Both the position numbers and the translations under genes were made by a program. Of a DNA stretch of 64,000 nucleotides, positions 42,784-50,101 are shown piece by piece. Below the pieces are notes generated by a model, which searched no databases, was not told where the DNA came from, and was given only the letters and a program-made list of their open reading frames with translations. Within the stretch, counting starts at the first letter, position 1; every line of letters begins with the position of its first letter. The stretch covers positions 3,224,001 to 3,288,000 of the forward strand of contig NZ_CP068760.1 of the NCBI RefSeq assembly GCF_016775705.1, read 5' to 3'. The stretch comes from Chryseobacterium cucumeris (GTDB lineage Bacteria > Bacteroidota > Bacteroidia > Flavobacteriales > Weeksellaceae).

Positions 42784-43812
42784 TTATTGGGGGATAATCT
42801 CGTATTGAAGAGTGGTGGAATATTCTTCCGATTTGGCATTAATCAGTCTTTCATCATTGGCTTTGGTGGAATATCGGATATCGTAATATAAGCTTGAATT
42901 TCCGGTGGAGCCTCCAGTCGCAATAAGCTGGGGAGAAGCACTCAGCAGAATAGGATATACATTCCCATTGTTTCCGGAAACGGGGATGAGATTCATTTTT
43001 ACGGTTCCTAAAGCAATGTAGTTTCCGGCTGGAGAGCTGAACTGCCCCTGAAGAGAACGTAATTTGATCTGGTAATTGGTATTGCTTTTTACAATCAGTC
43101 CATTGGAATAGGTGACACTTACTCCGTTGATATAATCCGGCATACTTTTGAATTCCAGTGATCCGTTGACTGCTTTTGCGGAAAATTGAAGCGACATTTC
43201 GGGTACATCGGTCGGAGTTCCGCTGAGCGTTCCGATGTGAATCTGAAAATTATGATCAGCCCTGCCAATAATATTGTTGTACTGGTCATACGCCGTAAAC
43301 TGAACCGGAACATTAAATCGGGTCCAGGAAGGATAGCTTCCCAGATAAGACCCTCCCATAACGGTCAGGCTGTATTTTACCTGCAGGTTATAATAGCCGT
43401 TGGGCTGTGGGGGCTGATTGTACAGTGCTGCATTGGACTGTGGAATTAAAAAGACTTCCTGGTTGGCCTGAAGAAAAGTATTTAACGGCATTCCGATCTG
43501 AGGAATGGTGGGCACAGGTCCCGGATAAGCCTGTCCTGAAGTGGAAACCGGTTGAAATGATATCTTGTTGGCAGGCATCGTATAATTTCCGTCCGTAGAA
43601 GTGATAGGCTGCTTCAGCCTCATGGATATTTTCCAGTAAGGAATATTAAATGCTCCATTACCGGCCAGGGTAAAGGTATAGGCATCAGGATTGGTATTTC
43701 CGCTGTAGGAATTAATCTGTAAGTAGCTGTTTATCCAGGAATTATAATTGACCTGTGAGAAGCAGCTCAGAGAGATCAGCAGAAAGAAACAGAAGAATTT
43801 TTTACTATTCAT
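42784..43812 (-). CDS. Two-domain secreted subunit, possible tip or adaptor protein
   Basis: The 342-residue protein has a signal peptide (FFCFFLLISLSCFSQ) and two similar halves: WKISMRLKQPITSTDGNYTM (about 58-77) and YQIKLRSLQGQFSSPAGNYI (about 247-266), each followed by a KISFQPVS or KMNLIPVS strand. It ends LQYEIIPQ, matching the C-terminal strand of the pilin-like proteins (LTYTIISQ). A two-domain subunit next to the usher gene is typical of a tip adhesin. Its gene overlaps the chaperone gene by eight bases and lies two bases from the usher gene. Confidence 0.65.
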   Translation of the reverse strand: MNSKKFFCFFLLISLSCFSQVNYNSWINSYLQINSYSGNTNPDAYTFTLAGNGAFNIPYWKISMRLKQPITSTDGNYTMPANKISFQPVSTSGQAYPGPVPTIPQIGMPLNTFLQANQEVFLIPQSNAALYNQPPQPNGYYNLQVKYSLTVMGGSYLGSYPSWTRFNVPVQFTAYDQYNNIIGRADHNFQIHIGTLSGTPTDVPEMSLQFSAKAVNGSLEFKSMPDYINGVSVTYSNGLIVKSNTNYQIKLRSLQGQFSSPAGNYIALGTVKMNLIPVSGNNGNVYPILLSASPQLIATGGSTGNSSLYYDIRYSTKANDERLINAKSEEYSTTLQYEIIPQ

Positions 43813-44608
43813 AGCTGAAACTTAATTCTCCTAATTCCAGATTGTTGTTGTCTCCATAATCAATCATTACCGAAGCGGTATACTTTCCTTTTTCAAGGCT
43901 TGCCGGAAGAGGGATATCCATTTCTCTTTTGTTTCCGGGCATGGAGTAAAAGATAACGGGATCCAGTGATACTTTTTTTCCGGTTTGGGTATTCACAAAG
44001 TCAGTGTATATTTTTCCGTCACCCCATACATCGCCCTGATTTTCAAAAAAGAGGTTGACTGTATTGGTTGTTTTTCCGTATACCAGATTCTGGATTTCAA
44101 GTTTTTTCGTTTTGGCGGCAGGCAGCTTGTGGAATAATTTGATTCCTGAGCGGATGCTTACCTTGATGTTGGCGCCTTTATGATCCACATCATCTACCGG
44201 ATTCATCTGGCTTACATATAAAACGGCCGTATGGGCAGCCAGTTGGTCTGAAAGTGCATTAGGAACCGTAATGGTAACCTCAATATCTTTTTTTTCTCCC
44301 GGAGCCAGCGTAAAGTAATTCTCTTCTTTTTTGACCGAAACCCAACTTGCGCAGGAAGCGGGAAGGGTATTGGCAGGATACGTTACATTCTCACCTTTGC
44401 CGTCATATTCCCAATCTCCTAAACTTACAGCCAGGTCCAGAGAATTTTTGGCACTTACATTCGTTACCGTTATTGTCTGGGTATTGCTGTTTCCGTTTCC
44501 CGACTCAAAGTACAGTCTTGGTGGTGAAACCGAAACTCCTGTTTGTGCAAATCCGTGAAAAGATGATAGGAAAAGAAGACTGAAAAGGAGAAGAGAAAGT
44601 CTGCTCAT
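43805..44608 (-). CDS. PapD-like periplasmic chaperone
   Basis: The 267-residue protein has a signal peptide (LLLFSLLFLSSFHGFAQ) and an immunoglobulin-like domain starting VSVSPPRLYFESG, with NTQTITVTNVS and a later YFTLAPGEKKDIEVTITVP strand. This is the pattern of pilus chaperones and related DUF916-like domains. A second domain follows (KLEIQNLVYGKTTNTVNLFFEN). Such proteins hold pilin subunits in the periplasm by donating a strand. The canonical Arg/Lys anchor pair is not evident, so the family is related rather than classical. Confidence 0.72.
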   Translation of the reverse strand: MSRLSLLLFSLLFLSSFHGFAQTGVSVSPPRLYFESGNGNSNTQTITVTNVSAKNSLDLAVSLGDWEYDGKGENVTYPANTLPASCASWVSVKKEENYFTLAPGEKKDIEVTITVPNALSDQLAAHTAVLYVSQMNPVDDVDHKGANIKVSIRSGIKLFHKLPAAKTKKLEIQNLVYGKTTNTVNLFFENQGDVWGDGKIYTDFVNTQTGKKVSLDPVIFYSMPGNKREMDIPLPASLEKGKYTASVMIDYGDNNNLELGELSFSYE

Positions 44609-44683
44609 GGCGGAGATTAGTTTTTAAGTGTTGATAAAGTGCTGTGGTAGGTACAACACTTTATCATTACAGAATGATATCTA

Positions 44684-45208
44684 TTATTGAGAAATAATGG
44701 TATACGTAAGTTCAGTAGTGTATACGGTAGGATCTTGTCCGGCAATATAATTGTTCAGGTACTTATTATCTCCGGCGCCTTTGTATTCAATGTTAATTTT
44801 TTTGTCTACACCTCCGGTAGAAGAAGTTACCAAAGTAGCTTCGTTAGTTGATAATTGTACATTCTGAGCATATTGAGCACCGTTTACCGCGTCAGAACCT
44901 GCGCTTGCTTTAATCTGGATGGTGTTAGCCTGGATGTTTTTACCTCCATATTCTAATACATCGTTACCACCTTTTACTTTTACCTGGAATCCTCCTGTGC
45001 TGTAAATGCTTAAATGATCTGCGTTTACAGAAGATACACCGTCGGCATAGTCATCTTTGGTTACATAGTCCAGGTTAACGATTTTTTGAGCGTTGTTAAC
45101 AACAAGAGTCTGAATAGGTTTAAGTCTCACGTTAAGGGTTACATTCTGTTGTGCTTTTAATGTTGAGAATCCCAGGATAGCAAAAGAAGCTAAGATCAAA
45201 TTTTTCAT
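44684..45208 (-). CDS. Major pilin-like subunit
   Basis: The 174-residue protein starts at ATG 45208 with a signal peptide (LILASFAILGFSTLKAQ). The longer open frame upstream is not credible. The mature part is Ser/Thr/Gly-rich, beta-stranded and Cys-free. It opens VTLNVRLKPIQTLVV and ends TELTYTIISQ, both shared with the neighbouring 45521 gene. It resembles DUF4402-type pilins in size and style. It is first in line after a strong candidate promoter and a set of direct repeats, consistent with high, regulated expression of a structural subunit. Confidence 0.7.
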   Translation of the reverse strand: MKNLILASFAILGFSTLKAQQNVTLNVRLKPIQTLVVNNAQKIVNLDYVTKDDYADGVSSVNADHLSIYSTGGFQVKVKGGNDVLEYGGKNIQANTIQIKASAGSDAVNGAQYAQNVQLSTNEATLVTSSTGGVDKKINIEYKGAGDNKYLNNYIAGQDPTVYTTELTYTIISQ

Positions 45209-45255
45209 AAGGTTAAGGATGTTTTTTGTATTAATTGTTTTTAAAATTGCGGTTG

Positions 45256-45263
45256 CAAAGGTA
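45256..45263 (-). promoter_or_regulatory. TAnnTTTG promoter box of the pilin operon
   Basis: TACCTTTG on the minus strand is an exact -7 match, about 48 bases before the pilin start. The -33 region is occupied by the first TTTGTGAA repeat rather than a TTTG consensus, suggesting activator dependence. Confidence 0.5.
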
Positions 45264-45284
45264 AATACAAAGAACATCAGGATC

Positions 45285-45365
45285 TTTGTGAAAAAATACT
45301 TATTATTTGTGAATTTTTACGGAGAAATAAGCGCGCAGAAATAAATGCCTTTTGTGAATAATTAC
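45285..45365. promoter_or_regulatory. Three TTTGTGAA-N4-TAC repeats, candidate AraC-type operator
   Basis: TTTGTGAAAAAATAC (45285-45299), TTTGTGAATTTTTAC (45306-45320) and TTTGTGAATAATTAC (45351-45365) share 11 fixed positions. The first two are 21 bp apart, two helical turns, as for AraC half-sites. They abut and overlap the -33 region of the pilin promoter. Confidence 0.55.
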
Positions 45366-45520
45366 ACAAAAAGTATAGTTTAAATGCTGATAAAATCACC
45401 ATAAAGTAAAAAAAATGCTTTATTAATCTTAAACATTAATTTTACTTAATATATAGGGAATGAATAAATTGTAGAATTATTATTCAATGCATAGTATTTT
45501 TTTTAAGCGTTGCTTAATTT

Positions 45521-45937
45521 TTACTGAGAAATTAGAGTTAATATTAAAAAATTTTGCTCATCACTGCTGTTGGAGCTTAAATCTTCCATTGCATTTTCTA
45601 ACTCATGATCGATGATATATCTCTTTTGAACCACCCCTTTGTGATGGCTGATAAGAGGGTAATCACCAGATCTTTCCCTGTTGCTTTCGGAAGTACCGGA
45701 CGTATCACGATCTTCATCATATTCTGCTTTCAGCTGAAATCCGGACGGACTTGAGATGGTTACAGACTGAACTTCCCGGAAGGAAGACTCGCTCCCTTCG
45801 TCCGAAAATCCTGTGCCTACAGCAAGCATCTGTACAGGATAAAGCCTAACGTTAAGCCTCAAACCGTCTGCTGCCTGTGCAAATGATTTTGTAAAAGCAA
45901 AATAAAGCAAAATGAATAAAATATACTTTGCAAGCAT
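45521..45937 (-). CDS. Minor pilin-like subunit
   Basis: The 138-residue protein has a signal peptide (YILFILLYFAFTKSFAQ) and opens LRLNVRLYPVQMLAVG, aligning with VTLNVRLKPIQTLVV of the major subunit. It ends LILTLISQ like the other subunits. The middle is Ser/Asp/Glu-rich with a charged loop. The ATG at 45937 is preferred over one 15 codons upstream, because it places the signal peptide at the N-terminus. It follows the AraC gene by 46 bp, so it may share its transcript and provide a minor or initiating subunit. Confidence 0.62.
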   Translation of the reverse strand: MLAKYILFILLYFAFTKSFAQAADGLRLNVRLYPVQMLAVGTGFSDEGSESSFREVQSVTISSPSGFQLKAEYDEDRDTSGTSESNRERSGDYPLISHHKGVVQKRYIIDHELENAMEDLSSNSSDEQNFLILTLISQ

Positions 45938-45983
45938 ATAACCTATATTTTTCCCCAAAAGGTTACTTATGTAAATATACAAA

Positions 45984-46814
45984 TTATTTCATTTCGGAGG
46001 GATTTTTTCCCGTATGTTTTTTAATAAAATTAGTAAAGTTTCCTTCATTGCTGAAACCCAGATCATAAGATATCTCAGAAATCGTGGAGTTGGAGAAGCT
46101 CAGGGCTTTTTTGCATTCGGTAATGAGTTTTTCAATGATGATATGTTTGGCTGTTTTTCCCAATACATATTCTGTCATCTCGGTCAGTTTTCTTGATGAG
46201 ATATTAAGTTCTTCGGCGTAATAAGCCACTTTTTTTGCCTTTTTATAGTCTCTTTGCAACAGAACTTTGAACCGGTTGACATAATACATATAGTCAAATT
46301 TGATTTCCTTTTTGATTTCTTCAGTAGGAATATGCAGAAGGGCATCCAGCATCAGTCGTTCTATAGCATTATGGGCAGCCGCTATATATAAGCTTTCATC
46401 CTTTTTCCTGAAACTTTCCATCTGCTCCAGAAAAACCACTCTCATCTGTTCTACATTCAGGAAAGGTGCTATAAATATGTCGGAATTATAATTATAAAAA
46501 AGCTGAGAATTGATAAAAAGACTGTCTTTGGTTGATCTTTCATAAAAACTGGATGAAAAAGCAATTGAATATACATCTGATCTTTTGGTTTCACCGAAGA
46601 CTATTTTCTTTTGCGGCCCTACGAAGGCAATACTTCCTCTTTTTAAAGGGTATGGAACATTCTCTACCGTTAGCTGGATATTTTCCAGAATAATATAAAT
46701 GCAAAAATATTCCAGGGTATTGAATTCTCTTTTGTTGTTATTTCGGGCGATAATATAATCTAAACGATTGATACTGAATCCTATATTTTTTAACTGATCC
46801 GTTATTTTGTACAT
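45984..46814 (-). CDS. AraC-family regulator of the fibre system
   Basis: The 276-residue protein has a C-terminal double helix-turn-helix (AEELNISSRKLTEMTEYVLG and ISEISYDLGFSNEGNFTNFI, ending TGKNPSEMK). The N-terminal ~160 residues form a sensing domain of unknown ligand. It heads the fibre gene cluster in the same orientation. The 21-bp-spaced repeats in front of the pilin gene are the expected kind of AraC binding site. A short inverted repeat CAAGAA-aaa-TTCTTG lies 21 bases upstream of its own start and could serve autoregulation. Confidence 0.88.
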   Translation of the reverse strand: MYKITDQLKNIGFSINRLDYIIARNNNKREFNTLEYFCIYIILENIQLTVENVPYPLKRGSIAFVGPQKKIVFGETKRSDVYSIAFSSSFYERSTKDSLFINSQLFYNYNSDIFIAPFLNVEQMRVVFLEQMESFRKKDESLYIAAAHNAIERLMLDALLHIPTEEIKKEIKFDYMYYVNRFKVLLQRDYKKAKKVAYYAEELNISSRKLTEMTEYVLGKTAKHIIIEKLITECKKALSFSNSTISEISYDLGFSNEGNFTNFIKKHTGKNPSEMK

Positions 46815-46834
46815 ACATTATTAATCATTCTGTT

Positions 46835-46849
46835 CAAGAAAAATTCTTG
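46835..46849. promoter_or_regulatory. Inverted repeat upstream of the AraC gene
   Basis: CAAGAA-aaa-TTCTTG lies 21-35 bases before the start at 46814, a candidate operator. Confidence 0.35.
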
Positions 46850-46925
46850 TAAATTATTATATAAATATAAAAAATTTACCAAATAGTAAGTTTTAAAGGA
46901 AAAAATTAAGTTGGGTATCCATAAA

Positions 46926-46958
46926 AATACCCGATGACCATCTGATCAACCGGGTATT
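46926..46958 (-). terminator. Terminator of the polyketide operon
   Basis: AATACCCG (46926-46933) pairs with CGGGTATT (46951-46958). Read on the minus strand it is followed by a T run. The plus side also has a T-rich run, so it may be bidirectional. Confidence 0.72.
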
Positions 46959-47019
46959 GTTATATTTTTTTTATTGTTAATTCAATGACAGACAATGACG
47001 TATGTTTTTTATTGGGAAA

Positions 47020-47568
47020 TTATGTGTTTAAATCAGCTGGGACTGATGTTACTTTGCACATCCATTTTCTTAACCTCCATACGGGTAAGTATACAAAAAC
47101 CACAGACAGAATTCCCGCCAGCGTTCCCACTACCACAGCCATTGCCGTTGCATCCAGTTTGTAATCTTTTGAAAAATTATACTGTCCTATAAACAGCAGC
47201 GACAATACCAATAATCCTGTAATCAATCCATGTAGGATGCTCAGTCTGGTCATCAGCTTTTTGATATTAAGCTGTTCATCTACCGTAAACTCTATGGCTT
47301 CCTGGCTGGCAGCATCCGTTACTCTTTTGATGATGTCTATGGTAAGAACCACCGGAAGGAAGATGGCCATCGGCAGGGTGAGACGGGCAAGATTTTGGGT
47401 TCCTGAAAAAAAATGGGTGTAGCCCAATTCCTTGAAACTGGCGTAAGCAATAATGAAATTAAAAAACACATTCGGAAGGACATAATAAATCGTACGCTTT
47501 ATGAGAAAGCGTTTGAGGGTGGTTTTCTTTATCAGTCTGGGCTTCGGAGGCTTTATTTTAAATTTCAT
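47020..47568 (-). CDS. Small membrane protein, last gene of the polyketide operon
   Basis: The 182-residue protein starts with a very basic cytoplasmic segment (KIKPPKPRLIKKTTLKRFLIKR), followed by four membrane helices (for example LARLTLPMAIFLPVVLTIDII and ATAMAVVVGTLAGILSVVFV). It ends in a basic LPVWRLRKWMCK tail that is also found in a gene fragment at 39.6 kb. No family is recognised. Its four-base overlap with the preceding acyltransferase gene ties it to the biosynthetic operon, where it could help export or place the product in the membrane. Confidence 0.72.
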   Translation of the reverse strand: MKFKIKPPKPRLIKKTTLKRFLIKRTIYYVLPNVFFNFIIAYASFKELGYTHFFSGTQNLARLTLPMAIFLPVVLTIDIIKRVTDAASQEAIEFTVDEQLNIKKLMTRLSILHGLITGLLVLSLLFIGQYNFSKDYKLDATAMAVVVGTLAGILSVVFVYLPVWRLRKWMCKVTSVPADLNT

Positions 47569-48818
47569 AGAGAAGTTGTCAATAGCTCGATGGCTTTATC
47601 TTTTATCAGATGAGCTTCCTCTTTGGGAAGAAAATTTTCATTGGACATGAAGGTGAAGTCCATCTGCTGGTTGTACGTACTGGTGACTAAGGTATTTGAG
47701 TTCAGCCATGGGAAAGCCACGGTAGGACTAAAAATCGTTTCCAGGCTGAAGTTTTTATAATCATTCGGGATATTGATCTTGCCCATATTGGATAAGGTAA
47801 TATCATGTCCGCCTTCGCTGGATTTCAGCATATTGATCATCCGTCCTACAACAGGATGCATATGTTCTCCCATCCACAGGAGCTCACGGGCTTCCATCTT
47901 ATTGATTTTTGCAGTAAGGTCTTTTTTGATCAGCCTGGCATTGTCCATCACATCATTGCTGTTTTTCCTGATGGAAAGCTCCACGGTTGGGGCAAAAGCA
48001 AATAAATGATCTTCTTTAATTTCCGGAATAAAATGACGCACATCTACCGGGCTGATCACTTTACCTTTGGCACGGTCTCCCTGAACATCCCGGAAGGCCT
48101 GCATCACGGAAGAACACAGCAAAGCATGCACAGAAATCTGGTTGGCTTTACATTTTTCAGTGATAAGCCTGGTTTCTTCCTGAGTCATTTTCCAGTGAAT
48201 GGTATAGCTTTTTCCCTGGTTTCTTTTTTTGCTTTTTCGCTGCATGGAAAAGAATATTCTGGCGAACAGAAGGTAAAGGCCGGCCTTATATTTTTTGATT
48301 GCTGTATTAAAATCCGAAGGCAGAAAATCATCAACAGATTCAAAAGCAACATAAGGAATTAATGGAGCATAAGGATTGTCCAGCAAACTCAGAAGCTCAC
48401 GCAGTAAGGTTACTCCCGTGGTTCCATCGGATATGCAGTGAGGCATGACCCAAAGGATTTCGGAAGTATTGTGTCCTTTTACCCAGACTACTTCGGCCAA
48501 TGGTTTTTTGGGTGTTTCAAAAAGTTTAAACCATCCTTTTTCGGATTCTTTGAACCAATCTTCATCTGTTGTACGTTCTACAATGCGAAGCGGAATAGGT
48601 TCAATATCTTTCTGCCCCATAAAATAAGGGTAGTTTCCGATGTTATGGTCAATATTCGTTCTTAGAATAGGATGCTTCTGCTGGATTCTTATTAAAGCCG
48701 CTTTAAAATTTTCTTCAGGAATCTCCCCTTTGATTCTTGCCGTATAGATACAGTTTAAAGGAGTTTCAGGATCTACATACATGATCCTTTCCACCATCAT
48801 TAAGGGTCTTTTGATCAT
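47565..48818 (-). CDS. PapA/condensation-type acyltransferase B
   Basis: The 417-residue protein belongs to the condensation/chloramphenicol-acetyltransferase-like superfamily. The catalytic HxxxDG motif reads PHCISDGTTGVTLL near residue 135, and a late segment LSNMGKINIPNDYKNF corresponds to the conserved C-terminal latch region. PapA-type relatives transfer acyl chains from carrier proteins to alcohols in mycobacterial lipids. It is a paralogue of the neighbouring gene and overlaps it by four bases, suggesting two successive acylations of one product. Confidence 0.8.
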   Translation of the reverse strand: MIKRPLMMVERIMYVDPETPLNCIYTARIKGEIPEENFKAALIRIQQKHPILRTNIDHNIGNYPYFMGQKDIEPIPLRIVERTTDEDWFKESEKGWFKLFETPKKPLAEVVWVKGHNTSEILWVMPHCISDGTTGVTLLRELLSLLDNPYAPLIPYVAFESVDDFLPSDFNTAIKKYKAGLYLLFARIFFSMQRKSKKRNQGKSYTIHWKMTQEETRLITEKCKANQISVHALLCSSVMQAFRDVQGDRAKGKVISPVDVRHFIPEIKEDHLFAFAPTVELSIRKNSNDVMDNARLIKKDLTAKINKMEARELLWMGEHMHPVVGRMINMLKSSEGGHDITLSNMGKINIPNDYKNFSLETIFSPTVAFPWLNSNTLVTSTYNQQMDFTFMSNENFLPKEEAHLIKDKAIELLTTSL

Positions 48819-50098
48819 GATACTGCCATTTGTTTTAGTTGAGAATGGATGACCTGCATTACCTCTTCACGAACTGCCAGCGCATCTGTGTAAGGTAAAT
48901 ATCCTTCGCTTCCCATGAATGAAAAATCCATTTCACCCCGGTACGTTGAGGTTACCATTGTAGTGGTATTTCCCAGCGGTCCGATTACTGACGGACTGAA
49001 AATCGTATCTACCGTAAACTCCTTGTACTCATGAGGAATCTGAATGCGTCCCAGATTGGAAAACATACAATCGTTGGAGGATTTTCCGTTCTTCAACAGC
49101 CTGGTGAAATTACTCAGGGCATCATGCCCGGATTCCATGACCATCATGGTGATATAGGGATTCAGTTTTGAGGTCTTTTTTTCCACAGATTTCTGCATGG
49201 CACGGAGATTATCCTCAAAGCTTAGCTTTTCATCAGAAGAAACCACAATCATCAGCCCGAAAGCGAAAATATGATCTTCTTTGATCTGTCCTGCAAAACG
49301 TCTGATGTCTACCGGACAGGAAACTTTATTGAAGGACTTTTCTGCTCTTACTTTTTTAAATGCCTGCAATACCGCCGCACTTAAAAATGTATTTACCGTT
49401 ACCCCCCGGGATTTGCAGTAAGTGATTAATTCTTTGCTTACCGTTTCATCCAGCTTCCAATGGATGAGGTAATCACTCTGTCTTTCCACAGCTTTTTTGC
49501 CTGTAGGAATCCATTTGATGGCAGTGGCGGCCATTCTTCCGATAAGTCTGGCTTTCAGTTTTTGTCTGCGGCTTTTCAGGATATGGGCAGGAACCACATC
49601 TTCAATTCCCAAGATCGGGTTTTCTGTCCCGATTTCAGCAGCCGGATTGTCCAGAGCCATTAAAAACTCTTTCAGGAAGGCCATTGCAGAACCACCATCG
49701 CAAAGACAATGGTGGAACGCAAACAGCATGTCAGAAACGTCTTCCCCTTTGATCCAGACAAACCGGATCAGGGGTAATTTTTCGTAATTAAAGATGGTGT
49801 TCCATTCTTTCATGGATTCTTCCTGCCACTGGTCCTCACTTTGTCTGGTGACGATTCTTACAGGAATGGAAACCGTTTTTTCAGGAACATTAAACCATGG
49901 AATATTTTTTTCATCATGGCTGATTAATGCTCTCAGCCAAGGGTGTTTGTTTTGAATCCGGGCCAGAGCCTGCTGGATCTCTTTTAAGGTAAAAGTTCCT
50001 CTCAGTCTGAACGGAATGACCGCGTTAAAAGGTTCTGTTCCGTCTCCCAGTAACATACGTTCACCAAATAGCAATCTTCTTTTCATAGGTTGATTCAT
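48815..50098 (-). CDS. PapA/condensation-type acyltransferase A
   Basis: The 427-residue paralogue has a full HHCLCDGGSAMAFL active-site motif (HHxxxDG) and the same late FSNLGRIQIPHEYKEF latch. Both this and its neighbour begin alike (KRRLLFGERMLLGDGTEPFNAVIPFRLRG versus KRPLMMVERIMYVDPETPLNCIYTARIKG), showing an old duplication. It lies three bases after the glycosyltransferase gene. Its likely role is O-acylation of the sugar or polyketide part of the product, taking chains from the acyl carrier protein or CoA. Confidence 0.82.
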   Translation of the reverse strand: MNQPMKRRLLFGERMLLGDGTEPFNAVIPFRLRGTFTLKEIQQALARIQNKHPWLRALISHDEKNIPWFNVPEKTVSIPVRIVTRQSEDQWQEESMKEWNTIFNYEKLPLIRFVWIKGEDVSDMLFAFHHCLCDGGSAMAFLKEFLMALDNPAAEIGTENPILGIEDVVPAHILKSRRQKLKARLIGRMAATAIKWIPTGKKAVERQSDYLIHWKLDETVSKELITYCKSRGVTVNTFLSAAVLQAFKKVRAEKSFNKVSCPVDIRRFAGQIKEDHIFAFGLMIVVSSDEKLSFEDNLRAMQKSVEKKTSKLNPYITMMVMESGHDALSNFTRLLKNGKSSNDCMFSNLGRIQIPHEYKEFTVDTIFSPSVIGPLGNTTTMVTSTYRGEMDFSFMGSEGYLPYTDALAVREEVMQVIHSQLKQMAVS

Positions 50099-50101
50099 AG
50101 G

